NCBI GenBank assembly: GCA_020310875.1
Contig: CM035413.1
Location: 189,783,404-189,847,403 of the forward strand
Direction: 5' to 3'
Source: Ceratopteris richardii
Lineage: Eukaryota > Streptophyta > Polypodiopsida > Polypodiales > Pteridaceae
Length of the DNA: 64,000 bases
The notes under the pieces: generated by a model
Database searches by the model: none
Told to the model about the DNA's origin: nothing
The model's input: the letters and a program-made list of their open reading frames with translations, nothing else
Shown: positions 45,455 through 55,216 of the stretch, piece after piece
Numbering within the stretch: the stretch's first letter is position 1
How the letters are laid out: every line of letters starts with the position of its first letter
Translations under genes and position numbers: made by a program

Positions 45455-46220
45455 TATCTTTATTCTTACCTCCTCTTCCTTTACCTCTGAAATTCATCTT
45501 TCCTTTTGTGAAATTAGCTTGATTTGAATTCCCTTCATCATCATTTGATTGCTTTCCCTTGCCATTCTTTTTCTTGTCTTTGGAGTACATAGCTTGACTT
45601 GTACTTCTGTCATTGTCTCCTTTAAGATCCTGCTCAAAGGTTAGCATGTGTCCTAGCAATTGATTAAGATCAGGAGTAAAGTGATCAAGTGACAATTCTA
45701 TGGACAATATAAAAGGCTTCCAATTCTCATCTCCTCTCAAACCTGTAAGTATTTGTCTTACCAACTTTTCTTCTTCAATATCTTCATCCACTGCTCCCAA
45801 GCTATCTGCAATATCTTTCATCCTTGCCACATAATCTGAAATTGATTGTGAGCTCTTCTTCTTGAAGGTTGTGAACTCAGCCCATAGTGAGGACTTCCTT
45901 GACTTAGTTGTATTTTGGAAATGCTCTTCCAAGGCATTCCAAACATCTGTAGCACTTTCCAAACCTCTAATGTGAGGTAAAAGGTAATCATTTACAGCCA
46001 TGTAGATGATACTCCTTGCTTGAGCATCCTTTCTCATCCAAGTCTTCAACATTGCAAGCTCTTCCCTAGTAGGAATACTTGGATCTGCAAACTCAGGTTT
46101 TTCTTCATCTCCTGTAATAAATGATATAAGATCTTTGCTCATGAGGTGTGCTTCCATCCTCATGGACCATGCTGGATAGTTCTCCCTATCTAGCTTATCA
46201 ATCTGCAAGCTTTCTCCCAT
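45300..46220 (-). CDS. Copia N gag
   Basis: 306 residues from the ATG at 46220, about 210 bp after the primer site. The start MGESLQIDKLDRENYPAWSM is the usual opening of copia gag, the protein that forms the virus-like particle. Zinc knuckle CX2CX4HX4C: C260, C263, H268, C273. The last residues (GNFQRKRR, then stop) are out of frame: deleting one T of the four at 45321-45318 would give GNFRGRGGRTSYG and continue into pol. So gag and pol were one frame and are split by one base. Confidence 0.92.
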   Translation of the reverse strand: MGESLQIDKLDRENYPAWSMRMEAHLMSKDLISFITGDEEKPEFADPSIPTREELAMLKTWMRKDAQARSIIYMAVNDYLLPHIRGLESATDVWNALEEHFQNTTKSRKSSLWAEFTTFKKKSSQSISDYVARMKDIADSLGAVDEDIEEEKLVRQILTGLRGDENWKPFILSIELSLDHFTPDLNQLLGHMLTFEQDLKGDNDRSTSQAMYSKDKKKNGKGKQSNDDEGNSNQANFTKGKMNFRGKGRGGKNKDNAKACWICGRTNHLANDCWYNNQNGGNNNQNYSQRGRGGRNQRGNFQRKRR

Positions 46221-46428
46221 CTTGTGTCCACCTGTGTATTGAAATCTTCAAGCTTTACAAACAATGTATGTACCTTTACTTCGAATTGAACTCATTTTGC
46301 CTTTCTTGATGTCAAATAGTCTTCTCCTCAAGCTTTGACTCCAAGCTTTCACTTCTTAGTCCTTCAAGTGTTGAATTTCTTGAATCTGCAGCAGTCGTGA
46401 TCCTCCTTTCCTTAATTTGATGTCTCCT

Positions 46429-46440
46429 GCTCTGATACCA
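46429..46440 (-). other. Primer binding site of copia N
   Basis: The minus strand reads TGGTATCAGAGC, a perfect initiator tRNA-Met site, 1 bp inside the 5' LTR. Confidence 0.92.
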
Positions 46441-46441
46441 C

Positions 46442-47476
46442 TGATGGAGAATGTTAATCTCCAAAAGAACAACCTACTCTTGTGATTAGAGCACCTCTAT
46501 ACCAAGAGTAAGTCAAAACTCTCACTAATTTAGAGGATCAATCACTAACTATCAAAAAATTAACAAATCTGTGAAGAAGATGAAACACAGAAAAGTCTGC
46601 TGCACTATTTCTTCACATTGACCTATCAAACGTGTAAAGTTTTTTATGAAACTTTGTACGAATCATCTCCTAGAGATTGCGCATCTCCTCCAAGTTGAAT
46701 TACTTCAAAAGATTAAGTATAACTTGAGAAATCAACTTCTCAAGTTACCTATGTCAGAAACTGTCATTCAGAACAGTCGATTTTACACCTGTAACTTTTA
46801 AGACTTGGTTCTCCTTGAATAGAACCCGTTTTCCAAAATGCTTCTAGACATGAGTAGCTTATCTTCCAACTTAAAGATTAAGCCCTCACTCATGCAAAAC
46901 TTTAAACTGTGCTAGGAGAAATGACCAAAACATTAAGTTCAAAATCTGCGCCTGTTTTAGGAACCTGTGAATGCACTTCACATATGAATGTTCCTACACT
47001 TAATTCTCTAAGCCTGATTACAATTGGAAGCTAAAACTTTGCACAGAGGTCAAGCAACTCTCAACTTAGACTTGTATAGAAGCATTTCACAATTGATCTA
47101 CTGTAGAAGGAGAAGACGCAGAAACATCGGGCGCAAATATTTTCAATTACTCAGAAGAAATACAGTTGAGTGATGAGAGCTAACTCAACTAACTTTTTCT
47201 TCTATCTCATGACATCTATCTCCCTCATTCTTAACTTCTAACTATTGTCACATATGCTCTCATACATGCCCCGACTTTTCTCAAAGTATTTATAGATAAT
47301 TTGTACAAGATTCTTACTAACACAAAGATCTAAGTCAGCTATGACTCTACTAATGTACATATGTGTACACTTCTCTTATCCTCTGAATGTAAATCTTCTT
47401 CCAAACTTCAAGAGTTGATTCTTCCTTCATCCTTTGATCTTTCAAGCCTTCAATTGGTGATTGGTCTGCACCAACA
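46442..47476 (-). repeat. Copia N 5' LTR (1035 bp)
   Basis: Same length as the other LTR. A TATAAATA box (minus) at 47294-47287 is the likely promoter of the element. Confidence 0.95.
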
Positions 47477-48125
47477 GTTAGCATATTGAGTCAGTTTATG
47501 CATAAGCTGAGAAGAACACATATGGAAGCGAACAAGAGAGTCCTCAAGTACCTAAAGGGGACAATGAATGAACGTTTTTTTTATCCATTTACTTCAGATA
47601 CTGAGCTAAAGGCCTACTTAGATGCGGATTGGGCCAAATCTAGAGATGATAGAAGAAGCACATCTAGGGACGTATGATTTGCAAGTTCACAAATCATTTC
47701 TTGGTGATCCAAGAAGCAACCAACAGTGGCATTATCTTCTATCGAAGCTGAATATAGATGTTTGGCTTATGCAACTCAAGAAATCATGTGGTTAAAATCT
47801 TTGTAAACAAATCTTGGACTTCATTCTTCAGCACCTCATGTTTTTGCTGACAACACAACATCACTACATCTTGCAACTAATCCGGTATACCATGCTTGAA
47901 CCAAGAATATTGAAGTCCACTACCATTATATATGTAAGGGAGAAGCTAATGAGAAAGGATATTCAACTATCCTATAACTTTATAGATATCCAAAGTGTAG
48001 ACATGTTGACTAAAGCTCTTGATGGTACAAAATTGAGTAGATTCAAGTTAATGATTTGCTTGCTGGAAATCAAGGAAAATTGAAGAATTATTTTGAGGCT
48101 AAGCATGTTAGGCTTGATGGGGAGA
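47477..48125 (+). pseudogene. Copia M RNase H, after copia N
   Basis: It continues copia M pol: LSQFMHKLRRTHMEANKRVL, LDADWAKSRDDRRSTSRDV, then stops within QIISW-like and SKKQPTVALSSIEAEYRC, and NPVYHA*TKNIEVHYHYI. It ends near the LTR with EAKHVRLDGEI. Several stops; not functional. Confidence 0.87.
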
Positions 48126-49201
48126 TCTCGGTGCATTTTATGCAAGCATAGATGCTTGATATGATTTGATGTATGTTCGTTTGTAGTCATATGTGTAGAC
48201 ATATGAACACCTCTTGTAAAAGAGTGTATTTTATCTCTTGTAATTGTGAAAGAAAGAAGGGCTTAAGTCATCTATGATGTAAAAAGGAAATTTGTGTCTC
48301 GAACTACCTAAAACCATGAACCCATCAGCTGAGAGAATATCTCCTAATTCTTAGCATCACTTTTAGGTGAAGTTATTTGAATTCAAGCTCAAAACTACCT
48401 CCAAAAGTAGCTATAAAAAGAGCAAGAAGGAAGTCGCCATTGGAGAGCTTGATTCATGCCAACTTCATCTTCATTTGTAGAGATTAAAGAGTTTAATCCA
48501 TAGCTCTTTCAGTCTACTCTAATTGTGCAATTATTCATTGCCAATGTCGTTGTAATTATTTGTGAATCTATACATTCATCATTTACTTCTTCTCGGTTTT
48601 ATTCTCTATTGTACTCACTCATAGTAGTAACTTCAGAGGCACATATCCCGGGCTATATGTAACCTTGTTTACAGATTTAACATGCATTGCATCGCTCTCT
48701 AAGTGTAGTGTATGCTTACAAAATTTCATGGTCATTGGATTTAGTGTTCTTGAGAAATCTGTGTTTTGATGCTCACTGCTCGAATCTCTTCAGAGCCCCG
48801 AAAATGGCGAGAGTGTTCTAGATCTTGCTAAATATTATTCTCAGTGCTCAATTGATCAATTGAAGTGTTTTAACTTGTATTAGCAAGGTATCCATGTCTA
48901 TTGGCTATCCCCAAAAGTAATTTCTCTAATTCCTACAAGGTTGAGAGCACTTCTCCTTATTTCCCACACGTGTATGTACAAAAATAACATGTTTTGGGAG
49001 CTATTCATATTGAAACTAGTCTTTCTTGACTCAAACTTTTGACATACTTGTTCCAAAACACTTGGGTGATTTTTTTTTTTTTTGTGGATTTAGGAAGCCC
49101 AAGGGTCTAGTAAGTAACTCTGAAGCCTGAGTTGGCTAGTGTGAAGCTGGTTGTAGCATCAGCAACTCATCTTCGAATTGCATACACCATGTCTCTTTAC
49201 A
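48126..49201 (+). repeat. Copia M 3' LTR (1076 bp)
   Basis: Homologous to 36440-37503 with many substitutions and small indels. The start is altered (TCTCGGTGCATT) and it ends GTCTCTTTACA. Confidence 0.83.
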
Positions 49202-50789
49202 ATTTTTTCAAGTTAAAAGGTCTATCGAGAGGGGGTTGTCCAAAAAAGTCGGATATGTTCAATGTAATAGATACATTTATTTCATATATGCGGGAGGTAC
49301 AAGATTTCAGCATCATTGTACGTATAAGAGTTCTAAAGATGATAAAAGCATGTTTGGAAGGCTTCTTAGAGGTCAACATCAGGACCATGAGATTTTTGGG
49401 CTTTCGTTCAGGCACTAACATGCTTCTTTCTTATCTAAGTAAGATATCAAATAGAAAATGTCTTTTGATATATTTTTTTAGAGTCACACTTATGCACATT
49501 ATTTCCTTACAAACCTTGAAACACGCATTCACCATGGGCTTCTTTGAAATGGACTAAAAGATTTTTGGGAGAGTCTGTCTAGGTCTTGGGGCAAGAATTG
49601 CAGCTTATGAAAGCATTTTCTTATAATATCAAAGCAGAAACAATGTGAATCCTCTAGAGGCTACATTGAATTGGAGAAAAGGTGTGTTATAGCTTGTGAA
49701 TAATATAAACTCCAAAGAAGGATAGAAGTACATGAAGTTTCACGAGGTGTACATTAGTAAATAAAGATAAAATCTGATAGCCAAAGGAATGTACATAAAG
49801 TTTTGATGTGGGTATCAAAAGGTTTAGGAGGGCGAGGATGTTGAAGGTACAATTTTTAGTAAGCAGATTTTCCTTGTTTATAGCCAAAAGATAGTTTGCA
49901 AAAGCTCAAAATTTTGTAAAACACAAGAAGATTCTTCCTTAAGTTATGTTCGAGCTTTGTATTATATAAGCAGGATTTTGGAATACGCCTATTAGCTAAA
50001 GAGTGAGAAACTTAAGGTTTTAGGGAATCAGTGTATAAGGATGAATTGTGAAGTGGATGGGGCTTTTTTTCATTTGTAACTTTTCATCTCTTAACAATAG
50101 AGCTCTCCCTTTAGTTGCCCACCTTCTTCTTCATTGTGGTGTCTCATCTGTTGTGTGTTGTTTAGTTGATTAGTCAGGTGTAGATTGAGTTGGAACTTGT
50201 TTGAGAGATCTACTTTGATTGTTGCATTCTATAAATCTATCATTTCTTGGTTGGAAGGAAATCATCTATTCTTGAAGTGAGTGCATCACTTGTTTTACTG
50301 AAGATATGTAGCTTTTCTAGCATATTTGGATTCTACATGAACAATGGCGTGGATTAGGCAGTTGAATCACTCTGTTTGGTGCTATACTCATGGATTAAAG
50401 ATCATTAGTTTCTAGCTATAATTGCGGAGAAAGTCGTGTTTTTAGAAAATCGTGTTTTCATTAACATTCCTTTTTATCAAATCTCAGTGGATCTTATGAC
50501 AACTATGACTTCTATCCTTTGTGAAGGGGTGATTTGTGGTTTGATGCATTAGTCTTTAAGCCACAATAGGGTTACCTTTTTCTTGGACTGACAATTTAAA
50601 GAGATTCCCTTTTCCTTTTGAGGTTTTATCAAGTCCCTAATGCTACAATGAGAGAGATGTTCTAGAAAATGTGGAGGATAACAATAGGCGACATTAATCT
50701 TCAAAGGATGAAGAATATGACAATGAAGGGTTTGATAAGTGGTCATTTCAAGTTTGTATCTTATAAATAGGAACAACTATGTGAAGCGT
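49202..50789. other. Unassigned sequence right of copia M
   Basis: No recognisable gene. An open frame (49132-49557, +) begins inside the LTR and encodes nothing I recognise. This should be the continuation of the target left of 36440. Confidence 0.3.
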
Positions 50790-51910
50790 TTTGGCAAATT
50801 AAAAAATTTGTGAGGGTATCAATCAATAAGGGAAAAACGGTGAGCAACCATCCACTTGGCCTCGCACAAAAACATTTATGGGGACCAAACAAAGAACAGC
50901 CACTTGATGAAAGAAATATTTTTTTTACCTTCATAGATGATCATGCATGGATTGAATGGATTTATTTCATGAAAAACAAATCAAAATTCTTCAACAAGTT
51001 ATGAATTACAAAGCATGTGCAAAGAGGTACGTCAAAACCCCAAGGTTTCATGGATGAGGAGAATGTTTCTCCAACTAATTTTTTCACTTTTGATGCGCTC
51101 ATGGGATAACCAGACTATATACATGCAATCATATAACTCAATAAAATGAAAAGGAAGGAAGAGAAAAAAGGTACATTGTAGAGATAGCCAGGGAGATTAA
51201 TAATAAGAATGAGATGAATTCGCCGAATGCTTATTAGACATATGAAGCTTATTTATTTGTATACATCTGGAATGGATGTTCTACGCCATGTATATATGCT
51301 TTCACACCTTATGAAGCAAGGCTTCCTAAAAGCTTAGCCTATCGGAATGAAACATTTTCGAATTGTGTCTTTTGTACATATAGCACACGAGATAAGATAG
51401 AAGCTAAGTGCTAAGCCAGATAGATGTATATTTTATTCGTTACCCCAAATAACAAAGAAGAAGGTCGCTGAGGGTATTTTATGATTTAATATTTGATCAA
51501 ATTTTTCCTTTTATATCTTAGAAAAAGTGAATTGGAGGTGGAAGATATCTACGAAATAAAGAACAGGAATAATGGAAATCAAGAAAGCATGAAAATACAT
51601 GGACCAAGCACTTCAAGAATATCATCAAAGCCAGGCAATAGCACACATTGCAAAGCAAATGGTAGAGGACATGACTCATGCGATAAAAAAACAAGACAAA
51701 TTGCAAAGGCAAAGACAAGGAGGAAAAGAATGACAAAAACATTGGGATTTGATGTGAATCTCAACTATCATAAAGGGGAAAAACGCAAAAATGTTATAGT
51801 TTATAGGTCTAGTGTTCGTTCATTATTGTATGTAGCTATCACAATACGGTATTTTGGACATGTAGTTGTTGTTTTATCTCAATATACAATGACACCGAAA
51901 GACATAGGGG
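50790..51910 (+). pseudogene. Copia O: scrambled integrase and RT/RNase H remnant
   Basis: Plus-strand copia scraps with internal deletions. 50810-51004 reads SNHPLGLAQKHLWGPNKE and FFTFIDDHAWIEWIYFMKNK (integrase core without its Asp). About 51225-51440 reads AFTPYEARLPKSLAYRN (integrase end). 51493-52203 carries VYRSSVRSLLYVAITIRY and VVVLSQYTMTPKDI, the RT/RNase H connection. Catalytic residues are lost. Confidence 0.65.
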
Positions 51911-53945
51911 AAGCCAAAGGATTTTTGGATGATCTTGGGAGTAAACCGAATAACTATGAGCTGCAAAAAATACTTCAGATATCAAGAACAATAGAGATCT
52001 TTGACGATGATAAGGTATTTTTCTTATATCTATGCCTTTTTGTATTTCGAATGCATCTGTTTGGTCAAATAATAGAATTTCATCAACATTATGCACAAAA
52101 AATTGTCATTTGTGTATTTTTAATATACACTTATATTAGTTGGAAGATTCTTTGCCCGTTTGGTAAAAAATATTTCGATCCAATACTTTCTTTGCAGAAT
52201 TGATCCGATATGCATGCACCTATATAGATGTGAAGTGCTATTTTGGCCAAAATAAAAATTTCAATTGATATGTCTCTTATCCAAAATCTTCTATCTTCAC
52301 ATCTTTTATAAAATTTTATTTCTCATGTCAATAGCTTAGGATCAAATAAACTTTTGATTTGAATGGCTTTTGATTCAATAACTCCAAATTATTTGAAGTT
52401 CCGTAAATATGTTGATCCGTGACTAAACAACTTATCCTAATAACGAGGGAGACTTTCATAGTTTTTTTATGAAAAAATAAACGTATTCCTAAATAATAAA
52501 AAATGCAACCATATTTGTGATTGTTACACAAACATAATCAAATATACTTTAATTGGACCTATGTCTTACATATTAAGAGTTATGATATAATTTGCAAACT
52601 GTCTTTCTCATTGATCTATGTTAGGGCACCTATTATGTTCTTCGATCTACATACATTGAACTATCGTTTTTCGCTGTCCTAATACCATTCGCGTACATAT
52701 TTCTTTGAAGAGAAAAAAGAAGAGTCCTGTTTTTGCATATATTTCTGTGTGCTCCGCTCTTATTGTTTGTGAGACCTTGTGAGTGGAAGAGCTTAATTTC
52801 AACATGGCCACTTAAAATATACGGAGTAAAAATATAAAAGATAAAAATATGCGCCCTGTGAAGTACCTCTGATCACGAGCTTTTTATTGGTTTTCTATGT
52901 TTGTAAATCAAATTACTTTATTTCAAGGATCAAGACCAAACAATTGCGCTTAAAAGCTTTTAAATGGCTTCAGTATGACTCATTGCTTGTTGGTTTTAGT
53001 CTAAGATCGGTGATATTAGTTAGCGATAGAAGAGAAATTAAGTTTCTGCGTATAATCAAATAGCCAGATTTCTGAGATTTCTTTTGGTCAATGATCCTTT
53101 AACCCTCCATTTAAATATACAGTGTATACCTGAAGGAACAATAATTAAAATTTTGCAGCATTCTTTATCTTTTTTCGCTCAATGAATCTCGAACGCTCGA
53201 TTTATATGTAGAGTGTACAAGTGAAGTAATAACAATTGGAAGGTGTAATGTTTGTACTTTATTATAAAAATCTTTCAATGTTCTGAAGAATCTTATAGCA
53301 TATTCCCATGCGAGGAAGAAATGTTTTGAGATATCTCGACGAACCCATTGTACTCCACTTTCACGTCGATTGTTGATATCTAGAAGGTCATAATATTTGA
53401 TCCGATCTTACGGGTGATAGTATATGATGCATTATGTTTCTCGAGTAGGCTAAAACTCTCAAGCATTTTTCTTCTACATGCGAGTGAAAAATCCATTTTA
53501 TTGTTTTATCGTTCACACACATCTTCAAAGCTTCTAGCCAATTTTCACATGTACAATTCATGTGAACATCTTAAACGATTGATTAGAGAATCTAATAGCT
53601 GTGGTTTGAACAGGCGTTTTATTAGCTATATTTTCCTAACATTTTTATGAGTATAATTTTGAAATCCTGTTGAGCGTGTACACTAAGGGAATGTCTCTCC
53701 CCAAGGACTTCACTCGGTCAACGTTAGTGTTCAAAACTCTTGATCTTAACTGGTTTGCTTAACTGTCGAACGCATCATATTTGAAGTGAATACGTTCTTC
53801 ACGCACTCTCCTTTTGTGTAACTGCACGAAGCGTATAGAAAGGGAGGTGCATTCTGACTACACAAAATTAAAATATGAAATCGAACGTTGTCACAGCATA
53901 AATCATAATGGTTCGTTAATCTCTCTCTCTCTCATGCACTTTTGA
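51911..53945. other. AT-rich non-coding region, with a diverged ~90-bp tandem repeat
   Basis: No gene recognised. At about 53087-53250 two diverged units occur in tandem, each with TCAATGA, then TATAnAGTGTA, then a GAAG/AATAA motif; spacing is about 90 bp. From about 53820 it is similar to the unit at 19832-20012, which marks the start of segment B. Confidence 0.35.
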
Positions 53946-54216
53946 CTTTTTTTTTTTTTTTTAAATGGAGGTTCAATCGAAGCCTACTACCCCGGACTTT
54001 AACTTTGAAATTGTAATTGTACAAGTGAATGGGCATAGCACTAGCGGGACCTCCAGTATCCCACAAAGCAGGGGTTAAACAAGATTACAACTGAAAGAGA
54101 CATGGTTATAAGGTTTAACTGGTCTAAGCCATAACATGTCCAGCTCGGGACTTGAACCCTGAACCTCCGCCTCAAAAGGCCAAAGCTCAACCAACTGTAC
54201 TAGGGAACGTGGACAA
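53946..54216 (-). mobile_element. SINE P: tRNA-derived SINE with LINE-like tail
   Basis: A 271-bp retroposon flanked by the 13-bp direct repeat CATGCACTTTTGA (53933-53945 and 54217-54229). The minus strand has a tRNA-like head with box A TAGTACAGTTGG (54202-54191) and box B GGTTCAAGTCC (54158-54148), the internal RNA polymerase III promoter, and ends in a run of 16 A (T on plus, 53947-53962). The last 120 bp or so match the 3' end of LINEs H and G: CCCCTGCTTTGTGGGA, then GGTCCCG, TTGTAC, AGTCCGGG, AGTAGGCT and GAAC in the same order. It is not a tRNA gene, because the head lacks a proper acceptor stem. It probably moves with the LINE G/H reverse transcriptase. Confidence 0.85.
54148..54202 (-). 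promoter_or_regulatory. Internal Pol III promoter (boxes A and B) of SINE P
   Basis: Box A is TAGTACAGTTGG and box B is GGTTCAAGTCC, about 32 bp apart and in tRNA order on the minus strand. Confidence 0.75.
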
Positions 54217-54229
54217 CATGCACTTTTGA

Positions 54230-55010
54230 TTGATACATGCACTTAGCTAGTCTTTACTGCATGTCTCTTAAAGATGGGGACATTTTTCTTGTTATTATTT
54301 GTTCTACTCTCTCTCCCACACATAGACATACTGGCACATTAGGTACTTCATTGTATTTAATCTGACCGATCTATGACGATGACGGCTCATTTTCTTGACA
54401 TCGATTATCACTGTCTTTTCCTTTATCAGTATCTGTTGTTTGCTTCTGTGAAGTCGAAGCTTCATTCCTTGTTTCTTTTCTCTCTCTCTCTCTCAATGCA
54501 ATTGGCTTTTGGGAATTCTGTGTACGAAGTTGACTGCTCGAGAGCGTTTCCTCTCTCTTACTGGAAATTAGCATGGATGGTCCCATTTTTCTTTTTGTTG
54601 TTTAGCGTAATGTACTCTCAAATAACAAAATATTTGAATTTTGAATCCCCCCCCCATCCGGTAGGAAGGATTTGAACGAAGACGTCAAGCGGACTAGGGC
54701 ATGAAGAATAGATTTTTATTATTATTATTATTATTATTATTCGACGGACAAGAAGACAAACAGATTACTGCTCGAAAATAATTGAAGGCCTTTATGATAT
54801 TTTGACTTCTGTGAGTGGTCAAAATCAGAACGAAGGCGAGACGTATGATGTGGGCCAGGGCGGACGCGAGTCTAAAGCATACTTCTGTGCTGAATGCTTC
54901 ACTTCTCCAACTGGAAAATTAGTGAGTCGTGTGGCTGCAATAAGTAGTGACAGGTTTCTTTGACAATAGTGAGGAAGGCACCATTCATATGGTATTGACC
55001 GATTCATGCA
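54230..55010. other. Segment B: non-coding, collinear with segment A
   Basis: No gene recognised. It shares blocks in the same order with 21.1-21.7 kb, for example CTATGACGATGACGG, CGTATGATGTGGG and GACAATAGTGAGG. It has a (TTA)n run at about 54716-54741. It continues after LINE Q at 60963. Confidence 0.4.
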
Positions 55011-55216
55011 CGATGTCCACTTTCTTTTTTTTTTTTTTTTTTTTTTTTGAGCACAAACGGAAAGTATAATATTGATGCAGAAAAGAAAAATACAAGAGCA
55101 CTCCCACAAAAATATTTGGGAGGAGGAACTACTACAGCAAGGATCAGGGCCAGGAAAGCCCAAGCAAGCTAGCACTTACTTGACATAATTTCTTATGTAC
55201 CAGTTAAAGAAACAAC

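Larger units (their letters stand above)
41004..47476 (-). mobile_element. Copia N: nearly intact young copia (antisense)
   Basis: Complete Ty1/copia element, 6473 bp, reading minus, flanked by the perfect target duplication GTTAG (40999-41003 and 47477-47481). The two LTRs are each 1035 bp and differ at about ten positions (about 1%). The primer site is perfect and the polypurine tract is present. Gag and pol have intact motifs and are separated only by one extra base in a T run. This is the youngest LTR element in the window and the best candidate for a recently active family. It inserted into RNase H of copia M: removal restores YSVSILSQFMH across the joint. Confidence 0.96.
36440..49201 (+). 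mobile_element. Copia M: degenerate copia, interrupted by copia N
   Basis: LTR retrotransposon with LTRs at 36440-37503 (1064 bp) and 48126-49201 (1076 bp), a primer site, and broken gag, protease, integrase, RT and RNase H. Copia N (41004-47476) splits the pol gene. The 5-bp flanks are AATTA and ATTTT (AATTT if the end is shifted one base), so the target duplication is at best imperfect. The 3' LTR start is mutated (TCTCGG for TGTTGG). Stops, frame changes and clear LTR divergence mark it as much older than N. Confidence 0.88.

Noticed and set aside
54134..54216. A tRNA gene on the minus strand
   Set aside because: Boxes A and B are present, but the acceptor stem does not pair. The sequence continues into a LINE-like tail and A run between 13-bp target duplications, so it is a SINE head.
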